Numbered from the stretch's first letter, positions 16,568 through 25,286 are shown. The stretch: DNA of 35,796 nt from an uncultured Lactobacillus sp. (GCA_937874695.1 CALNAJ010000007.1:1-35796); one strand, 5' to 3'. Translations and numbers: made by a program. Notes: generated by a model not told the origin, from the letters alone.

Positions 16568-16581
16568 CTAAAAATAAGCAC

Positions 16582-16615
16582 AAAAAAACCGGTAGCAGTT
16601 ATAAACTGCCACCGG
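16582..16615 (-). terminator. Intrinsic terminator of rpmE2
   Basis: The minus strand stem CCGGTGGCAG/CTGCTACCGG (16589-16615) with a seven-base loop is followed by TTTTTTTG, 22 bases after the stop codon. Confidence 0.88.
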
Positions 16616-16637
16616 CGACAAATCATATTTATTATAA

Positions 16638-16889
16638 TTAGTCGTTTGCCAAGCCGTACTTCTTGTTGAAACGGTCCACGGCACCATCGGCCTGAGTAAA
16701 CTTTTGCTTACCAGTGTAGAATGGGTGTGAATCTGAAGAAATTTCGACACGGATCAATGGGTAGGTGTTGCCATCTTCCCATTCAACCGTTTCGGCTGAA
16801 GTTGCCGTTGAACCAGACAAGAACTGGAAGCCAGTACTTGAGTCTTGGAACACAACTTCGTGGTAATCTGGGTGAATTCCTTGCTTCAT
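16638..16889 (-). CDS. rpmE2: 50S ribosomal protein L31 type B
   Basis: 83-residue ribosomal protein of the large subunit. It begins MKQGIHPDYHEVVFQD and lacks the CxxC zinc ligands, which marks the zinc-independent type B. The ATG follows AAAGGAG by ten bases. It lies 100 bases downstream of murA on the same strand with no terminator between, so the two may be co-transcribed, as in other lactobacilli. No Zur-like palindrome was noticed upstream. Confidence 0.95.
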   Translation of the reverse strand: MKQGIHPDYHEVVFQDSSTGFQFLSGSTATSAETVEWEDGNTYPLIRVEISSDSHPFYTGKQKFTQADGAVDRFNKKYGLAND

Positions 16890-16989
16890 AATGTATTACG
16901 CTCCTTTGCCCTGGTTCATCTACTGAGCCAGAGATTGATTTAATCGTCAACCGTTGAATTATACCATGAAACCCACTTACGAGCAATGG

Positions 16990-18279
16990 CTAATCTTGGC
17001 CGTTTTCTACCAAACTTTCTTTACTCACAATTTCAACATCCGCGTTCAGCGCCGTCAGCTTGGCCACGATACGGTCGTAACCCCGCAGAATATTGTCGGC
17101 CTCTTCGATTTCGGTATCGCCATCGGCCATGAGTCCCGTGATGACCAGCGCAGCTCCTGCCCGGATTTCACCGGCATGGACCTGACTGCCGCTCAATGCC
17201 TCACTCGGATCGACCACAATCATGTCGTCCTCTGAACGAATGTTGGCGCCCATCTTCCGCAGCTCTGCAATGTGCATGATCCGCTTAGGATAGATGGTAT
17301 CGATAACCACGCTACTCCCGTTGGCCCGGAACAACAGCGGCGTTAATGGCTGCTGCAGGTCCGTCGCAAACCCAGGAAATGGCATCGTCTTGATGCGGAT
17401 TGGCTTTAAGTTCTCCGAACGTGGCACGTAAATGCTATCTTCATTAATCTCCAGTGGCACGCCCATTTCAATCATCTTGGCCGTAAAGGCTTCGAGATGT
17501 TCTGGAATCACGTTCTTGATAACCACGCCATCCCCGACGGCCGCAGCCATCGACAGGTAAGTCCCGGCTTCAATCCGATCCGGGATAATCGTGTGGGTGT
17601 TCATCGCCCGTAGCGTTGGCACACCCTCGATTCGAATCACATCGGTACCAGCCCCACGAATGTGCGCGCCCATATTATTCAGGAACGTCGCAACGTCGAT
17701 AATTTCGGGTTCCTTAGCCGCATTTTCAATCACCGTGGTACCTACAGCTTTGACCGCCGCGAGAATCGAATTGATCGTAGCCCCAACTGAGACCATGTCC
17801 AAGAAGATCCGGGCGCCGTGCAAGCCTTCGGGACCGGTCGTGATGCGCACCGTGCCGTCATGTTCTTCCACCGAAGCACCCAAGGCTTCGAATGCCTTGA
17901 TATGCTGGTCAATTGGCCGTGGACCAATGTTGTCGCCACCAGGGAAACTCAGCGTGGCCCGTTGGAACCGCCCCAACAAGGACCCCATAAAATAGTACGA
18001 TGCCCGCAAGCTCTTGATAGCCTTGCTAGGTAGCGGTGCCTCAACGATTTCGGTCGGGTCAATGGTCAAGACCCCGTCTTCAAACGTTGAGTGCACGTTC
18101 ATTGATTTTAGAATTAACATTAAATTGTGCACGTCAAGGATATCCGGTACCATATCAAAACGGACCGGCGTATCAGCGAGAATCGCTGCCGGAATTAAAG
18201 CCACTGTGCTGTTTTTGGCGCCACCAATCGTCACTTCTCCAGAAAGACGACGGCCGCCGTGAATTATCATTTTTTTCAT
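16990..18279 (-). CDS. murA: UDP-N-acetylglucosamine 1-carboxyvinyltransferase with Asp at the catalytic-Cys position
   Basis: 429-residue cytoplasmic enzyme that adds enolpyruvate from PEP to UDP-GlcNAc, the first committed step of peptidoglycan synthesis. Full family length, with Lys22 in GGAKNS, the substrate loop and the ATDLQQP motif. The loop residue that is Cys115 in E. coli (GGCTIGARP) reads Asp116 here (GGDNIGPRP; codon 17932-17934). Asp at this position is known in naturally fosfomycin-resistant MurA of other bacteria and keeps activity, so intrinsic resistance is expected. The ATG at 18279 follows GAGGAT by nine bases. The usual upstream neighbour pyrG is about 8.5 kb away because an accessory block intervenes. 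Confidence 0.95.
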   Translation of the reverse strand: MKKMIIHGGRRLSGEVTIGGAKNSTVALIPAAILADTPVRFDMVPDILDVHNLMLILKSMNVHSTFEDGVLTIDPTEIVEAPLPSKAIKSLRASYYFMGSLLGRFQRATLSFPGGDNIGPRPIDQHIKAFEALGASVEEHDGTVRITTGPEGLHGARIFLDMVSVGATINSILAAVKAVGTTVIENAAKEPEIIDVATFLNNMGAHIRGAGTDVIRIEGVPTLRAMNTHTIIPDRIEAGTYLSMAAAVGDGVVIKNVIPEHLEAFTAKMIEMGVPLEINEDSIYVPRSENLKPIRIKTMPFPGFATDLQQPLTPLLFRANGSSVVIDTIYPKRIMHIAELRKMGANIRSEDDMIVVDPSEALSGSQVHAGEIRAGAALVITGLMADGDTEIEEADNILRGYDRIVAKLTALNADVEIVSKESLVENGQD

Positions 18280-18327
18280 TATGAAGCTATCCTCACTTAA
18301 TAATCTTCCTTTATAATTCCATACAGT

Positions 18328-18356
18328 CAGATACCATGATAAATAATGCCGGGCAA
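18328..18356 (-). promoter_or_regulatory. Possible promoter of murA-rpmE2
   Basis: The minus strand has TTGCCC, a 17-base spacer ending TGG, and TATCTG: weak boxes with an extended -10. It would serve murA after separation from the pyrG unit. Confidence 0.4.
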
Positions 18357-18404
18357 AAAGACAATACTTTCCCGGGATTCTGGCTAAAATGTAATATTAG
18401 CCGA

Positions 18405-18941
18405 CTACAATACCTCGTCTCGGAGGTCATCTAGGTTCTTGGCGAGTATGGTGTCGATAATGATTTGCGTTAATTTATGCGGGGATTCGGGCATGCCATC
18501 CTTCACCCATTTTTTTAAAATATTCTGCAGGCCAGCGCCGATGTACGCGCCCTGGTAGTCTGCGATGTGTGGCGGCTTGGGTCCCGTGTGGGCGACCAGC
18601 TCCTGCATCCGCTTCAACAGGTCGGTCCGCCCCTCGACGAAGACTAGATTGCTTAGCTTTTTGTCTTCGTAAAAGGCCGTCAGGAGGTGTTCTAAGGCCT
18701 GACTGGGCGTTGCCCCCTCTAACGGGTGCAGAGCGGCCACAAAGGCCTTCTCAATGCTCTCCACGCAATCATAGATGTCGGTGTAGTACCGGTAAAATGT
18801 TGTCCGGTTCACGTCGGCCTGCGTACAGACCTCCGTAACTGAAATGGCGTTAATCGGTTTACTCTCAAGTAAAGACAACACGGTCTCCTGAATCACCCGC
18901 TGGGTATACTGGGCACGCCGATTATTTTTAACACCAACCAT
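18405..18941 (-). CDS. TetR/AcrR family transcriptional regulator
   Basis: 178-residue regulator. The N-terminal helix-turn-helix (about 10-55) has the typical ISVTEVCTQADVNRTTFYRYY pattern split over helices 2-3, and a ligand or dimerisation domain follows. The ATG at 18941 follows AGGAG by eight bases; a GTG three codons upstream is too close. It is divergent from the ABC exporter across a 530-base gap, an arrangement in which TetR proteins usually repress the exporter. An inverted repeat in the exporter promoter is a candidate operator. The inducer is unknown. Confidence 0.88.
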   Translation of the reverse strand: MVGVKNNRRAQYTQRVIQETVLSLLESKPINAISVTEVCTQADVNRTTFYRYYTDIYDCVESIEKAFVAALHPLEGATPSQALEHLLTAFYEDKKLSNLVFVEGRTDLLKRMQELVAHTGPKPPHIADYQGAYIGAGLQNILKKWVKDGMPESPHKLTQIIIDTILAKNLDDLRDEVL

Positions 18942-19150
18942 AGATTTCACTCCTATTTGCCGTCAAACTTACTATAGTTCCGCTCACGTTACCGCGATCA
19001 TCAGCTGTGTCCTATCACCATCACAACTGACTAACAGAATAATTGTAAGAGTCATTACGTGCCGCCGACCCCCACTTCATGGTAAAGTTAAAGCCGGTCA
19101 ACGAGCAGTTTTCATTCTTGAGTCATTGTCTAATGTAAGCGCGCTTCAGT

Positions 19151-19328
19151 CACGTAAATCACCTAAGTTAGGTAAGTGACGTGGTATTAGCACTGAAATC
19201 CCCTAAGTACCTGGATACTTAATACTACAGGTACGTGGGGACAACGCATAAGGCCCCTCATGTCCATCATGGGGGTGTCAGCGCAGAGCCATCATGAATG
19301 CAACACTTTTATTAAAAGTGTCGTTTTT
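19151..19328 (+). ncRNA. Structured leader or small RNA ahead of the ABC exporter, with terminator
   Basis: Plus-strand hairpins follow each other: CACGT...ACCTAA/TTAGGT...ACGTG (19151-19183), CCCC/GGGG around GTACCTG/CAGGTAC (19200-19240), CCCC/GGGG around CATG/CATG (19254-19275), then ACACTTTT/AAAAGTGT followed by TCGTTTTT (19303-19328), an intrinsic terminator. The exporter promoter comes after it, so this is either a free small RNA or an attenuated leader from a promoter I could not identify. It matches no riboswitch class I recognise. Confidence 0.45.
19303..19328 (+). terminator. Intrinsic terminator upstream of the ABC exporter promoter
   Basis: Stem ACACTTTT/AAAAGTGT with a three-base loop and a TCGTTTTT tail on the plus strand. 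No protein gene ends before it on this strand. Confidence 0.7.
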
Positions 19329-19340
19329 ACAACAGTTCTG

Positions 19341-19369
19341 TTGACATTGGCGCTTGCCAATTAAGTTAT
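19341..19369 (+). promoter_or_regulatory. Promoter of the ABC exporter with candidate TetR operator
   Basis: Consensus TTGACA (19341-19346) is followed at once by the perfect inverted repeat TTGGCGCTTGCCAA (19347-19360), placed where a repressor would block polymerase. The -10 is poor (AGTTAT at 17 bases). A second possibility is TTAGAC/TATATT at 19384-19412. Confidence 0.45.
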
Positions 19370-19470
19370 TTATTTTTATCATGTTAGACACGGTGTTGCA
19401 TTAATGTATATTTTATCAGAAATACACCGCAAACAACAGCCGAATTCAGAAAATGGAAGGATTATTTTAA

Positions 19471-21804
19471 ATGCTGGAACTTAAACATATCAAGAAATAT
19501 TACTACGTGGGGGACTCCGTGACGAAGGCCCTCGACGATGTTTCTGTCGCATTCCGCTCCCAAGAATTCGTCGCCATCCTCGGCCCTAGTGGCTCCGGGA
19601 AGACGACCATGCTGAATGGTATCGGTGGCCTGGACATTTACGATTCCGGGGACTTAGCCATCGAAGGTAAATCGACCAAGGACTTCTCCGCCGCCGACTG
19701 GGACGCCTACCGAAATAACTCCGTGGGCTTCATCTTCCAAAGCTACAACATCATCAGCCACCTGAGCATCCTTGATAACGTGGAAATGGGGATGACCCTG
19801 AGTGGTGTCTCCAATGCCGAAAAGAAGGAAAAAGCCCTCAAGGCGCTCGATCGCGTCGGCTTGACTGATCACATCAATAAGAAACCTAACCAATTGTCCG
19901 GGGGACAACTCCAACGGGTCGCCATCGCGCGGGCTATCGCCAACGAACCAGAAATCCTGTTGTGTGACGAACCAACCGGGGCCCTGGATACCGAGACCAG
20001 CGAAGAAATCATGAAGCTGATCAAGGAACTCTCCGCAGAACGACTGGTCATCATGGTTACCCATAACCCCGATCTGGCCCACGAATATGCCGACCGGATC
20101 ATCGAATTTGCCGATGGGAAGATTCAACACGACTCCGATCCCTATAATGACCATGCTGATGCCGAACAATTTAAGTTAAAGAAGACCAAGATGACCTTCT
20201 GGACCGCGTTGAAGCTGTCCTTTAACAACATCCGGACGAAGAAGGGTCGGACCGCACTGACGGCGTTCGCCTCCAGTATCGGGATCATCGGGATTGCCAT
20301 CGTCTTGGCCCTCTCCAATGGGTTCCAGACACAGATCAACAAGACCCAGTCCAACACATTGGCGCAGTTCCCCATCACCATTTCGCAAACGGCTCAGGAC
20401 AGCTCGACTACTGGTCCTCAGAATAATAAGAAGACGACCAAGTCTAACAAGGTCGTGGCCAAGATCAGTGACGCCGACAAATCCGTCCACCAGAACAAGA
20501 TTACCAAGAGTTACTTAAATTACGTTAAAAACATTAACGGTGACTTAAGCAAGAACATCACCTACACCTACTCCACCGGGATGAACCTTCTGCGGCAAAC
20601 GGACGGGAAGACCAAGACCGTCTCCTTCTCCAACGCTGACAGCAGTAGTTCTAGCAGTTCGAGTGCTATGCAGTCTGCCATGTCCGCTTCGACTGGGGTC
20701 GGCGGTTCCGTCTACCCGAGTGCTAGCGATGGCGGCACAAACTTCTTGAAGAAACACTACAAGGTCATTGCCGGGAGTTATCCGAAGAGTGCCAACGATG
20801 TGATTCTACTCGTCGACCGCGACAACTCGACAAACATCAATGCCCTGAAGAATCTGAACTTCGACGTTAAGGACAATCAAAAGTTGAACTACGATAAGAT
20901 TGTCGGCACGAAGATCAAAGTTGTCAACAACAATAACTATTACCAAAGCCTGCCTACTGGCAATTACGTGCCAAACAAGGCCACGAATTCACTCTACAAT
21001 AATAAGAACAACACGACTATCAAGATTGCTGGTATTCTGCGGGTTAAGTCAAAATCCTCTGAAAACGTTCTGTCTTCCGGAATTGCCTACAGCGACAAGC
21101 TGACGCAAAATATTATCAAGGCCAACAAGAACTCTGATATTGTGAAGGCCCAAAAGAAGGCCGACAGCAACGTGATGACGGGGCAAACCGTCAACAAGGA
21201 TACCAAGACGAACCTGGTCAGCTACCTCGGTGGCTCGACCACGCCAGCAAGTATCCTGATCTACCCGAACACCTTCAAGAATAAGGATAAGGTCCTGCAC
21301 TACCTGGATAAGTACAACAAGGGTAAGAGCAAGTCTGACAAGGTAATCTACACCGATATGGCCGGAACCGTTTCCGACTTGACCGGGGGCTTAATGGACG
21401 CCATCACTTACGTCCTCGTCGCCTTCGCCGGGATCTCACTGGTTACCAGTATGATTATGATCGCCATCATTACGTACACCTCCGTCCTCGAACGGACCAA
21501 GGAAATCGGGATTCTCAAGGCTTTAGGGGCCCGGAAGAAAGATATCACCCGCGTATTCGATGCTGAAACGTTCATCCTCGGTGTGGGTTCCGGGGTCCTC
21601 GGAGTCGTCATTGCTTGGCTCCTGACCTTCCCAATCAACATCGTCTTAAAGAGCATTACCGACCTGAGCAACGTCGCACACTTGAACCCCGTTCACGGGA
21701 TCGTGCTGATTATCATCAGTACCGTCCTGACCATGTTGGGTGGCCACATCCCAGCACGGATGGCAGCTAAGAAGGACGCGGCAACAGCACTGCGTTCAGA
21801 ATAG
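19471..21804 (+). CDS. ABC exporter, ATPase fused to FtsX/MacB-type permease
   Basis: 777-residue fused transporter. The ATPase domain (about 1-230) has Walker A GPSGSGKTT, signature LSGGQLQRVA, Walker B ILLCDEP and the switch His in THNPD. Then come a membrane segment (about 260-282), a large extracellular part (about 285-640) rich in Ser, Asn and Lys with a poly-Ser stretch, and three C-terminal membrane segments within the FtsX domain (ERTKEIGILKALGARKKDI loop between them). This is the MacB/BceAB-like mechanotransmission type, which expels peptides, drugs or lipids rather than importing. The ATG follows GGAAGGA by nine bases. The gene stands alone between the divergent TetR gene and its own terminator. 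Substrate unknown; antimicrobial export is a common role. Confidence 0.92.
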   Translation: MLELKHIKKYYYVGDSVTKALDDVSVAFRSQEFVAILGPSGSGKTTMLNGIGGLDIYDSGDLAIEGKSTKDFSAADWDAYRNNSVGFIFQSYNIISHLSILDNVEMGMTLSGVSNAEKKEKALKALDRVGLTDHINKKPNQLSGGQLQRVAIARAIANEPEILLCDEPTGALDTETSEEIMKLIKELSAERLVIMVTHNPDLAHEYADRIIEFADGKIQHDSDPYNDHADAEQFKLKKTKMTFWTALKLSFNNIRTKKGRTALTAFASSIGIIGIAIVLALSNGFQTQINKTQSNTLAQFPITISQTAQDSSTTGPQNNKKTTKSNKVVAKISDADKSVHQNKITKSYLNYVKNINGDLSKNITYTYSTGMNLLRQTDGKTKTVSFSNADSSSSSSSSAMQSAMSASTGVGGSVYPSASDGGTNFLKKHYKVIAGSYPKSANDVILLVDRDNSTNINALKNLNFDVKDNQKLNYDKIVGTKIKVVNNNNYYQSLPTGNYVPNKATNSLYNNKNNTTIKIAGILRVKSKSSENVLSSGIAYSDKLTQNIIKANKNSDIVKAQKKADSNVMTGQTVNKDTKTNLVSYLGGSTTPASILIYPNTFKNKDKVLHYLDKYNKGKSKSDKVIYTDMAGTVSDLTGGLMDAITYVLVAFAGISLVTSMIMIAIITYTSVLERTKEIGILKALGARKKDITRVFDAETFILGVGSGVLGVVIAWLLTFPINIVLKSITDLSNVAHLNPVHGIVLIIISTVLTMLGGHIPARMAAKKDAATALRSE

Positions 21805-21840
21805 ATTAAACACTATCGCCTGCATTACAATTTAGTCAAA

Positions 21841-21882
21841 AAAACACCCCGCAAATCGAAATTGATTTGCGGGGTGTTTTTT
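21841..21882 (+). terminator. Intrinsic terminator of the ABC exporter
   Basis: A 17-bp stem (21841-21857 with 21864-21880, core CACCCCGCAAATC) with a six-base loop and T-run, 36 bases after the stop. It is nearly symmetrical and could also work from the minus strand. Confidence 0.9.
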
Positions 21883-21989
21883 ACGATTCAATGTTTGAGT
21901 TCCCAACGTTGACTGCTAAGATACTGAATACAAACCAATACAGTTGGCCTAATCGGTTCCGTAGTTAAAACTAGCTTAGCCGGAGGAGG

Positions 21990-22165
21990 CCAGGGATGTA
22001 GCCAGCCGTGACGGCGGTGTTAGTCCGGGTGATTGGTTTTTCCCGGACTTACAGCGTGGGACGCGTTTGGAAACTCGCGTGAACCTAGCGAGGTTTCAAA
22101 CCGAGCCGGAAGCCCGGTTCTCAGGCTGCAGGTGGTCCCCATGGCAGGTGGAATCCCTGGCAGCC
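21990..22165. repeat. Structured intergenic element, copy A
   Basis: G+C-rich, non-coding stretch full of hairpins: CCAGGGAT (21990-21997) pairs with ATCCCTGG (22153-22160) around GCCG/CGGC (22005-22015), AGTCCGGG/CCCGGACT (22022-22049), a 14-bp imperfect stem (22065-22101), GAGCCGG/CCGGTTCTC (22103-22122) and GGCTGC/GCAGCC (22124-22165). About 60 bases of it recur at 29890-29950 on the opposite strand with paired changes in stems. It lies between the convergent exporter and alsD. It may be an RNA gene, the alsD 3' end or a mobile repeat; the transcribed strand is unknown. Confidence 0.6.
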
Positions 22166-22197
22166 GCAGGCGACAATTTTTAACCACGCAAGCCGAG

Positions 22198-22908
22198 TTA
22201 GCCTTCTGCTTCGTGGATGGCGCCTTGAATGTCATCTTTGGAGAAATCGTGTTCGCAGTATTCCTGGTCGTCCGCCGGTAGATGTTGTTCCAACGTCGAG
22301 AACACTTGAACCTGGACATCCCCAGTTACCGTGCCGAAGTCCAGCAGGTGCCCGCCAAAGTCGTGGGCCGCTGACAAGAAGTGGTCGTGATAACCACCTA
22401 CCGCAACGCCGTCAAACACTTGTGGTGAGTAGTAGCCGAGCAGGGTCCCCTCCACCTTGTCGCGGGTGAAGATACTCTGTTGCTTGGCCGTTTCTGCTAA
22501 TGACTTGAATGGCCGTTCGGATTTCGCCACGGCCCGGGTCTTCACGTCCGTAAAGGTCCCGGTGACCAGGATGGAGAAGAAGGTGTTGGCCTTGTGCGTC
22601 AAGCCCAGCACTTGGTCATGCAACTCTTCCTTGGTGGCATTCTCCACCGTCATCAGTGGCCGGTAAGCGGCGAAGTGGCTGTTGGCAAATGGCAGTGTGA
22701 AGCTTTCTGGGACCACGTTGACCTCGCCACGGTTATTGACCTGGTAAGGCTTGCCGTCGAGAATAATCAACTCGCCGTCCAAGCCTTCCCCGGTACCGAT
22801 CCCCGTGTCACCGTGAGCTAATAATTCCTTCATCGTCAAGGTTCCAGTCAATAATCCTGGGACCAGTAAGGCCAAGGTCCCGTGTTGATAGAGTGTTGCT
22901 TCGTTCAT
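22198..22908 (-). CDS. alsD: Alpha-acetolactate decarboxylase
   Basis: 236-residue cytoplasmic enzyme that decarboxylates acetolactate to acetoin. The metal-binding His residues are visible in GGYHDHFLSAAHDFGGHLLDF, split as GGYHDH and GGHLLDF, and the GDTGIGT N-terminal block is typical. The length is normal for the family. The start codon lies 13 bases after the alsS stop and its ribosome site AGGGAG touches that stop, so the two genes are translated from one mRNA. No terminator is seen directly after it; the structured copy A element follows. Confidence 0.95.
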   Translation of the reverse strand: MNEATLYQHGTLALLVPGLLTGTLTMKELLAHGDTGIGTGEGLDGELIILDGKPYQVNNRGEVNVVPESFTLPFANSHFAAYRPLMTVENATKEELHDQVLGLTHKANTFFSILVTGTFTDVKTRAVAKSERPFKSLAETAKQQSIFTRDKVEGTLLGYYSPQVFDGVAVGGYHDHFLSAAHDFGGHLLDFGTVTGDVQVQVFSTLEQHLPADDQEYCEHDFSKDDIQGAIHEAEG

Positions 22909-22921
22909 ATCATTACTCCCT

Positions 22922-24598
22922 TTAGCTTAAAACATCTTTCAACAATAATGATTTTAGTTTTAAATTGTCCCGATAGTCAACCGGAATCTGAACGACCACG
23001 GGTCCCTCAGTCTGGAAGGCTTGGTCTAAGGTCGCTGCCAAATCCTTGGCGTGGTCGACGCGTAAACCAGTGGCACCAAAGCTCTCGGCATACTTGACGT
23101 AGTCGACTGGGCCAAAGCTGACCCCGGCTTCGTGGCCGTATTTGGCAATTTCTTGAAACTTCACCATGTCGTAGGCCCCATCATCCCAGATCAGTTGGAC
23201 AATCGGTAACTTCAGGCGAACCGCTGTTTCCAACTCTTGGCTGGAGAACAGGAAGCCCCCGTCACCGGCAACCGAAACAATTGGTTGGCCGGGACGTTCC
23301 AACGCAGCGGCGATGGCCCATGGGAAGGCAACCCCCAGCGTCTGCATCCCATTACTGAACAAGAGGTGCCGTGGTTGATAGCTCCGGAAGTAACGCGCCA
23401 TCCAGATGTAGAAACTACCGACGTCCACGGTGACTGTGGTCTCGTCATTCACTTTGTTCTGAAGTGCTTGGATGATGGCTAATGGGTGAATCCCATGGTC
23501 GTCATCGGCGGCGGGTGCTTCGGCCTGAGCGGCTAACGTCTTACCGGACTTGTCGAGCTGTGCTTGAACCTCTTCGGACAAGGCCCAGTCGGCTGGTAAT
23601 TTCTGGACGATGGCCCGTAACGTCTTGGCAATATCGGCGTGGACGACCATTTCAGGCTGGTAATCTGTGGTGATTTCAGGCACCACGCTGTCCAAACTGA
23701 TGATGTCTCCCGCCCGATCGGCGTTCCAGATCCGGCCTTCATATTCCACGGGATCGTAGCCGACGGTGATGACCAAATCACTCTGCTTCAGCAGGTTATC
23801 GCCAACCTGATTCCGGAAGAGACCGACCCGACCAAAGTAGTTGGTGACCAAGTCGCGAGAAACCACACCGGCCCCTTGGAACGTTTCCACGACCGGAATA
23901 GCGGCGTGTTGTAAGAGTTCGCGAATGGCAGCCGTCACGTCGCTGGCTGAGGCCCGCATCCCCGCTAAGATGACGGGCAACTTAGCGTGTTGGATCTTTT
24001 CCACGATGGCGTCAACGGTTGCAGCGTCCGCAACCCCCTGGTCCACCGTTGGCACAGCCTTGATTTCTGGCCGGTCAACGTTGCCGTTCAGGACGTTTTG
24101 TGGCAGGGAAATAAAAGTAGCCCCCGCCTTGGGTGCAACCGCCGTCTGGTAAGCGTTTGCAAATGCTTCGGAAAGACTATTGGCATTCTGAACTTCCACA
24201 CTGGACTTGGTGGCCGAACTCATCAGTTCCTTGCTAGGAATACTCTGATGCGTCAACCGACCAATATCGTCTTGGGGAACTTGCCCACCGAGTGCGATGA
24301 TGGGGTCCCCTTCGGCCGTGGCCGTGATGAGACTGGTCGTCAGGTTCGATACCCCGGGGCCGGAAGTCGTGGCAACCACACCAGGCTTGCCGGTCAGCCG
24401 GCCAATCCCAGAAGCAATTAACGCAGCGTTCTGCTCGTGCCGCGTAATAATTAACTTGGGTGCTCGAGGGTCCTTGCTGTATTCAATGCCCTCAAATAGT
24501 TGGTCGACCTTGGCTCCTGGAATACCAAAAACATACTTAATGCCTTGATTAATCATGCTTTGAATCAGTGCTTGTGCACCAGTTTTCGTATCTTTCAC
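22922..24598 (-). CDS. alsS: Catabolic acetolactate synthase
   Basis: 558-residue thiamine-diphosphate enzyme that condenses two pyruvates to acetolactate, the start of acetoin formation; it disposes of pyruvate and acid. The catalytic Glu lies in RHEQNAA, the ThDP/metal motif begins GDGGFLFSSQELETA and ends WDDGAYD. The close link to alsD and lack of a small regulatory subunit gene indicate the catabolic AlsS rather than the biosynthetic IlvB. The start is a GTG at 24598 after GGCGGGG. Its promoter (TTGACA at 24689-24694, TATGAT at 24666-24671, minus strand) overlaps the MarR operator. Confidence 0.95.
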   Translation of the reverse strand: MKDTKTGAQALIQSMINQGIKYVFGIPGAKVDQLFEGIEYSKDPRAPKLIITRHEQNAALIASGIGRLTGKPGVVATTSGPGVSNLTTSLITATAEGDPIIALGGQVPQDDIGRLTHQSIPSKELMSSATKSSVEVQNANSLSEAFANAYQTAVAPKAGATFISLPQNVLNGNVDRPEIKAVPTVDQGVADAATVDAIVEKIQHAKLPVILAGMRASASDVTAAIRELLQHAAIPVVETFQGAGVVSRDLVTNYFGRVGLFRNQVGDNLLKQSDLVITVGYDPVEYEGRIWNADRAGDIISLDSVVPEITTDYQPEMVVHADIAKTLRAIVQKLPADWALSEEVQAQLDKSGKTLAAQAEAPAADDDHGIHPLAIIQALQNKVNDETTVTVDVGSFYIWMARYFRSYQPRHLLFSNGMQTLGVAFPWAIAAALERPGQPIVSVAGDGGFLFSSQELETAVRLKLPIVQLIWDDGAYDMVKFQEIAKYGHEAGVSFGPVDYVKYAESFGATGLRVDHAKDLAATLDQAFQTEGPVVVQIPVDYRDNLKLKSLLLKDVLS

Positions 24599-24640
24599 CG
24601 TTACCCCGCCTTTTTTTAAAAGTTTATTCAGTCATTTGAT

Positions 24641-24698
24641 TGTGTTGACAAGTCAACTTAGATTCATCATAATGGCATTAAGTTGTTTTGTCAACACA
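24641..24698. promoter_or_regulatory. Divergent alsS/marR promoters with MarR-type operator
   Basis: Two 20-base arms, 24641-24660 and 24679-24698, match as an inverted repeat at 18 of 20 positions; the left arm itself holds TTGACAAGTCAA. The -35 boxes are TTGACA within both arms. The marR promoter is TTGACA (24645-24650), 17 bases, CATAAT (24668-24673). The alsS promoter is the mirror image with TATGAT. The two -10 boxes overlap, so a bound MarR would block both. Confidence 0.82.
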
Positions 24699-24723
24699 GA
24701 AGATTTCGGGGAAGGAGTTATCC

Positions 24724-25146
24724 ATGAAAGATCTCGGTTATTTGGCGCAGGACATTTCGATTCTGCACCGTAAATACTACAAGGACACGCGTGAGGCGTT
24801 TGCCAAATTGGGGCTCAACCCTACGGCCGCTTGCGTTTTATTGACGGTCCACGAACACCCCGACATTAATCAAAATCAAGTCGCCAAGACATTGGTCATC
24901 GACAAGGGACTAACCACCCGCGAGGTCAACAAGATTCTCGGCCTCGGTTACCTGACCAAGACTGCTGGCACGGGCAAGACCCAATTGCTGACGCTGACCT
25001 CTGCTGGTGAGAATGTGGTCAATCAGGTCCAAACGATTCGCCGTAGCTGGTGGCAGGACCGTTTTGACCAGACCGGTATTGATGCTAACAGTCCGCTGAT
25101 TCCAGCGATTGAGGCAGCGGTGACGAATATTATTGATGTGGACTGA
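24724..25146 (+). CDS. MarR family transcriptional regulator
   Basis: 140-residue regulator with a winged helix-turn-helix (about 35-100; NQNQVAKTLVIDKGLTTREV recognition region and a TAGTGKTQLLTLTSAG wing). The ATG at 24724 follows AAGGAG by six bases. Divergent from alsSD with a shared operator, so it probably represses its own gene and the acetoin operon, perhaps in response to acid or pyruvate-derived signals. A diverged copy of its last codons (VTNIIEVD) recurs at 26020-26048. Confidence 0.9.
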   Translation: MKDLGYLAQDISILHRKYYKDTREAFAKLGLNPTAACVLLTVHEHPDINQNQVAKTLVIDKGLTTREVNKILGLGYLTKTAGTGKTQLLTLTSAGENVVNQVQTIRRSWWQDRFDQTGIDANSPLIPAIEAAVTNIIDVD

Positions 25147-25237
25147 GTGACACTCCCTAATGAATTCTCATTTGGTGACATTTCCAAGCAAAAATGGACA
25201 GTCTTTTTACGAATGAAACACACATTTCTTAATCAGC

Positions 25238-25286
25238 AAAACGTCACACCATCCAAGTAGCTGCGGACGATGTGACGTTTTGTTTT
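25238..25286 (+). terminator. Terminator after marR, probably bidirectional
   Basis: AAAACGTCACA (25238-25248) pairs with TGTGACGTTTT (25271-25281), tail TGTTTTG. It also lies after the minus-strand toxin gene. Its stem resembles the terminator at 26765-26798. Confidence 0.75.

Noticed and set aside
16329..16583. 84-codon minus-strand frame
   Set aside because: It runs through two terminators and lies in a different frame from the remnant that shows a plausible protein tail.
20637..20670. Poly-Ser tract in the ABC exporter as a phase-variable repeat
   Set aside because: The Ser codons are mixed (AGC, AGT, TCT, TCG), so there is no uniform repeat for slippage.
22033..22281. Open frame on the plus strand over copy A
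   Set aside because: It overlaps alsD, has no ribosome site and its length follows from the G+C-rich hairpins; the shared GV.PGDW.F stretch is noted only as a rival reading.
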